The notes under the pieces: generated by a model
Told to the model about the DNA's origin: nothing
The model's database searches: none
Seen by the model: the letters and a program-made list of their open reading frames with translations, nothing else
Shown: positions 5,683 through 7,829 of the stretch, piece by piece
How the letters are laid out: each line of letters opens with the position of its first letter
Position numbering within the stretch: the stretch's first letter is position 1
Program-made: the position numbers and the translations under genes
Assembly: GCA_947628885.1 (NCBI GenBank)
Contig: CANRBO010000057.1
Span: forward strand, 1 to 7,829
DNA length: 7,829 nt
DNA from: an uncultured Clostridia bacterium
GTDB taxonomy: Bacteria > Bacillota > Clostridia > TANB77 > CAG-508
Reading direction: 5' to 3'

Positions 5683-6375
5683 CTATTCTTGTCTTGGATC
5701 AATCTTCTTAACTGCTTCATCAAATCTTCCATAAGTACCTGATGCTTTTTCAATTGCTTCCATTGGGTCTATTCCTTTTTTTATTCCTTCCATCATTTTT
5801 CCTAGATTTACGTATTTGTATCCAATTATTTGATTATCACTATCTAATCCAACTTCTGTTATGTATCCTTCTGCTAATTCAAGATATCTTGGTCCTTTCA
5901 ATTTGCTTGAATAAATAGTTCCTACTTGACTTCTATGTCCTTTTCCTAAATCTTCTAATCCTGCACCAATATCTAAGCCGCCTTCAGAAAATGCTGATTG
6001 ACTTCTTCCATAAACAATTTGTAAAAATAATTCTCTCATAGCAGTATTAATTGCATCACATACTAAGTCTGTATTTAAGGCTTCTAGTATAGTTTTTCCT
6101 ACTAAAATTTCTCCTGCCATAGCTGCTGAGTGTGTCATACCTGAACAACCAACAGTTTCAACTAAGGCTTCTTCAATTATTCCATTTTTAACATTAAGAG
6201 TAAGTTTGCAAGCTCCTTGTTGTGGTGCACACCAACCTATTCCATGTGTAAATCCTGATATATCTTTTATTTCTTTAGCTTGTACCCATTTTCCTTCTTC
6301 TGGGATTGGTGCTGGACCATGATCCACACCTTTTTTTACAATACACATATTCTCTACTTCTTTTGAATAGTTCAT
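5683..6375 (-). CDS. NifU/IscU-like iron-sulfur cluster assembly scaffold variant
   Basis: The core (about 46-110) resembles IscU. C56-KLTLNVKNGIIEEALVETVGC77 parallels the KLQIKV...GIIEDA...YGC stretch, and the following S-x-A-x-x-x-GEILVGKTILEALNTD matches the helix after the second ligand. Candidate cluster ligands are C49, C56, C77 and C106. The canonical CGD at the first ligand is missing, replaced by CAPQQGAC, so the binding site is altered. About 120 residues of C-terminal extension (IVYGRSQSAFSEGG...YGRFDEAVKK) have no IscU counterpart, making the protein 230 residues against about 130. The SD AAGGAG, 9 bases before the ATG at 6375, supports the start. It precedes the GGGtGRT gene by 31 bases. 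No cysteine desulfurase gene is in the window. The scaffold fold is well supported; the actual cargo is not known. Confidence 0.85.
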   Translation of the reverse strand: MNYSKEVENMCIVKKGVDHGPAPIPEEGKWVQAKEIKDISGFTHGIGWCAPQQGACKLTLNVKNGIIEEALVETVGCSGMTHSAAMAGEILVGKTILEALNTDLVCDAINTAMRELFLQIVYGRSQSAFSEGGLDIGAGLEDLGKGHRSQVGTIYSSKLKGPRYLELAEGYITEVGLDSDNQIIGYKYVNLGKMMEGIKKGIDPMEAIEKASGTYGRFDEAVKKIDPRQE

Positions 6376-6400
6376 ATTTTTTGTCTCCTTTTCTATTTAT

Positions 6401-6424
6401 AATATTTCATAATATAGAAATATT
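6401..6424. promoter_or_regulatory. Inverted repeat upstream of the NifU-like gene
   Basis: AATATTTC (6401-6408), 8 bases, then GAAATATT (6417-6424) form a perfect 8-bp dyad, 26 bases before the NifU-like start codon and just after the stop of the immunity gene. It could be an operator for a dimeric regulator or a weak hairpin. It lacks a GC stem and a following T run, so it is not a standard terminator. No clear -35 box was found next to it. Confidence 0.35.
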
Positions 6425-6432
6425 CTAATTAT

Positions 6433-7002
6433 TTATATTTTTAATATCTGATTTCTTATTTCTTCATACTCTAAATTTGCAATCTCATCAATAAATATTG
6501 TTGGCTTTATTCTGGTTTCTCCCTTATAGCTTCTTACTAAATTTTGATCATTTTTTTCAAGGCTATCTATAGGCAAATTCAAATATTTATAACACCAAAT
6601 TATATGTCTTTGCTCGTCAGAATATTTTGATTGACGCAAATTTTCATAGTGAAATTCCATTGTGAATAAATTTTTCTCTATGATTATAGTTGTATTTGTC
6701 CATGGTAATTTTGAGATTTGTTTTAACTTTTTTATTTTTAAATATAGATTTGAAAGTTCATCATTATATGTACTTTCATTAAAACCGAATTTATTTGGAA
6801 TTTCATAACAATTTATTGGCTTAGATTTAATCAGTTTTTTAGGGAAATAGTAAAAATACATTTCCCCTTTTAAACCTTCCACAAAACTGGCATACAAACA
6901 AATTTTTTTCCATTTTTCCGGTATTAACTTAATTATTGAATTATATATTTCTTTATATAATTTCCTTTGTCCGCTTTGCAAAACTTTCTCCTTATTTACC
7001 AT
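6433..7002 (-). CDS. YezG-family immunity protein / antitoxin (orphan)
   Basis: This protein has 189 residues from the ATG at 7002, or 182 from a TTG at 6981 that has a much better ribosome site. Family features are visible in order: LYKEIYNSIIKLIPEKWKKICLYA (15-38), an MYFYYFP strand (48-54), YEIP (66-69), PWTNTTIIIE (100-109) and the FHYENL...SDEQRHIIWCYKYL segment (117-141). YezG-type proteins (DUF600) neutralise C-terminal nuclease toxins delivered by LXG/type VII secretion systems, the Bacillus pair being YeeF-YezG. No toxin, LXG domain or secretion gene is in this window. The gene sits 12 bases after gpmI and 57 before the NifU-like gene, so it appears inserted into a housekeeping transcription unit. 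It is probably a resident orphan immunity gene. The family call is good; the cognate toxin is unknown. Confidence 0.82.
   Translation of the reverse strand: MVNKEKVLQSGQRKLYKEIYNSIIKLIPEKWKKICLYASFVEGLKGEMYFYYFPKKLIKSKPINCYEIPNKFGFNESTYNDELSNLYLKIKKLKQISKLPWTNTTIIIEKNLFTMEFHYENLRQSKYSDEQRHIIWCYKYLNLPIDSLEKNDQNLVRSYKGETRIKPTIFIDEIANLEYEEIRNQILKI
6988..6993 (-). promoter_or_regulatory. Ribosome binding site favouring an internal TTG start of the YezG-like gene
   Basis: AAGGAG on the minus strand lies inside codons 4-5 of the longest frame and 6 bases before TTG (6979-6981, codon 8). Ahead of the ATG at 7002 there is only AATGTAAA, with no SD. Start at TTG would give 182 residues beginning just before QSGQRKLYKEIY, which fits where YezG homologues begin. 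sigG in this window also uses TTG. Confidence 0.55.
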
Positions 7003-7014
7003 TTTACATTATAT

Positions 7015-7829
7015 TTACTCTTTTACAAGTAAACTTTCTCCAGTCATTTCTGCTGGTTTTTGTATGTTCATCATGTCCAACATAGTAGGTGCTAAATCTG
7101 CTAGTTTTCCTTCTCTTATTTTCACATTTTCCATACCATATAAAATTATTGGAACTGGATTAGTTGTATGTGATGTAAATGGTTCTCCTGTTTTATAATC
7201 TATCATTTGTTCTGCATTTCCGTGATCTGCTGTAATCAAAGCTTTTCCATTATGTTTTGATAATGCAGTTATTATTTTTCCTAAGCACTCATCAACTGCT
7301 TCTATTGCTCTAACTGCTGCATCAAAATTACCTGTATGTCCAACCATATCCGGATTTGCAAAATTTAAAATTATACTATCGTATTTTTCTGAATTAATTG
7401 CTTCAACAACTTTTTCAGTAACTTCGTAAGCACTCATTTCCGGCTTCAAATCATAAGTTTCTACTTTTGGTGATGGTATTAAAATTCTATCTTCACCTAG
7501 ATATTGCTTTTCTTCTCCACCATTGAAGAAAAATGTTACATGAGCATATTTTTCTGTTTCTGCAATTCTTAATTGTTTCAAACCTTTTTTGCTAATGTAC
7601 TCTCCAAATGTATTTTTTAGTGTTTCAGGTTTAAATGCAATTTTTACATTTGGCATTGTTTCATCATATTGAGTCATGCATACAAAATTTAAATTTAATT
7701 TTTTAGTTTTGAATTCTTTAAAGTTTGGATCTACCAATGTTCTTGTTATTTCTCTAGCTCTATCAGGTCTAAAGTTAAAGAATATTACTGAATCTCCGTC
7801 TTCTATTGTTGCAACTGGCTTTTCTCCAT
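7015..7829 (-). CDS. gpmI: 2,3-bisphosphoglycerate-independent phosphoglycerate mutase, C-terminal half (partial)
   Basis: The enzyme interconverts 3- and 2-phosphoglycerate in glycolysis and uses two Mn ions in the cytoplasm. The frame stays open through the right edge: codons upstream of 7737 read GDSVIFFNFRPDRAREITRT, so the TTG at 7737 is not the start and 270 of roughly 510 residues are present. The visible part contains the substrate-binding RPDRAR arginines. It also has the metal-site motifs NPDMVGHTGN (Asp and His four apart), TADHGNAEQM (Asp-His) and TSHTTNPVP (His), spaced as in the Bacillus stearothermophilus enzyme (D403, H407, D444, H445, H462). All visible metal ligands are intact. 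The C-terminus ESLLVKE is complete. It leads the minus-strand cluster, its stop being 12 bases before the YezG-like ATG. The promoter is outside the window. Confidence 0.97.
   Translation of the reverse strand, partial: GEKPVATIEDGDSVIFFNFRPDRAREITRTLVDPNFKEFKTKKLNLNFVCMTQYDETMPNVKIAFKPETLKNTFGEYISKKGLKQLRIAETEKYAHVTFFFNGGEEKQYLGEDRILIPSPKVETYDLKPEMSAYEVTEKVVEAINSEKYDSIILNFANPDMVGHTGNFDAAVRAIEAVDECLGKIITALSKHNGKALITADHGNAEQMIDYKTGEPFTSHTTNPVPIILYGMENVKIREGKLADLAPTMLDMMNIQKPAEMTGESLLVKE

Noticed and set aside
7015..7737. gpmI fragment starting with TTG at 7737 as a complete short gene
   Set aside because: The frame continues upstream to the window edge with typical GpmI sequence (FFNFRPDRAREI), so this is the middle of a gene cut by the window end, not a truncated gene.

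Overview
The window is AT-rich DNA from a low-GC, endospore-forming Clostridia-like Firmicute. The evidence is a sporulation sigma-G gene followed by a YlmC/YmxH sporulation protein, strong TTGACA/TATAAT promoters, AAGGAGG-type ribosome sites and TTG start codons. I cannot name the species from the 91 bases of 16S rRNA present.

Layout. Positions 1-91 hold the 5' end of a 16S rRNA gene on the minus strand, which runs off the left edge. Upstream of it, at about 92-560, lie a leader with a 26-bp AT palindrome, a near-perfect proximal promoter (P2), a boxA antitermination site and a distal promoter (P1). At 562-796 I see only AT-rich spacer with short direct repeats. A sigma-F-like promoter then precedes sigG (TTG start), followed by a small YlmC/YmxH gene, both on the plus strand and divergent from the rRNA operon. 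Everything after 2040 is on the minus strand and ends against the YlmC/YmxH gene with a 3-base gap. In transcription order from the right edge it is: the C-terminal half of gpmI (phosphoglycerate mutase, glycolysis), an orphan YezG-type immunity gene, a NifU/IscU-like Fe-S scaffold variant, a 'GGGtGRT' protein of unknown function, a 15-unit 16-bp tandem repeat array, a secreted or membrane Tim44-like protein with a zinc ribbon, and an SPFH-domain protein with a zinc ribbon.

Three modules stand out. (1) sigG-ylmC is the forespore regulatory unit, but spoIIGA-sigE, its usual upstream neighbour, is replaced here by an rRNA operon. (2) The NifU-like/GGGtGRT pair is a tightly spaced, conserved-looking two-gene unit. 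Its biochemical role is undescribed to my knowledge, and it is the best candidate here for an uncharacterised system. (3) The Tim44-like/SPFH pair has zinc ribbons on both proteins and resembles the membrane-stress SPFH loci of Bacillus (ydj genes), but no pspA gene is visible.

The array between modules 2 and 3 begins inside the stop codon of the GGGtGRT gene and has a higher-order 113-bp periodicity. No intrinsic terminator with a GC stem and T run was found anywhere in the window.
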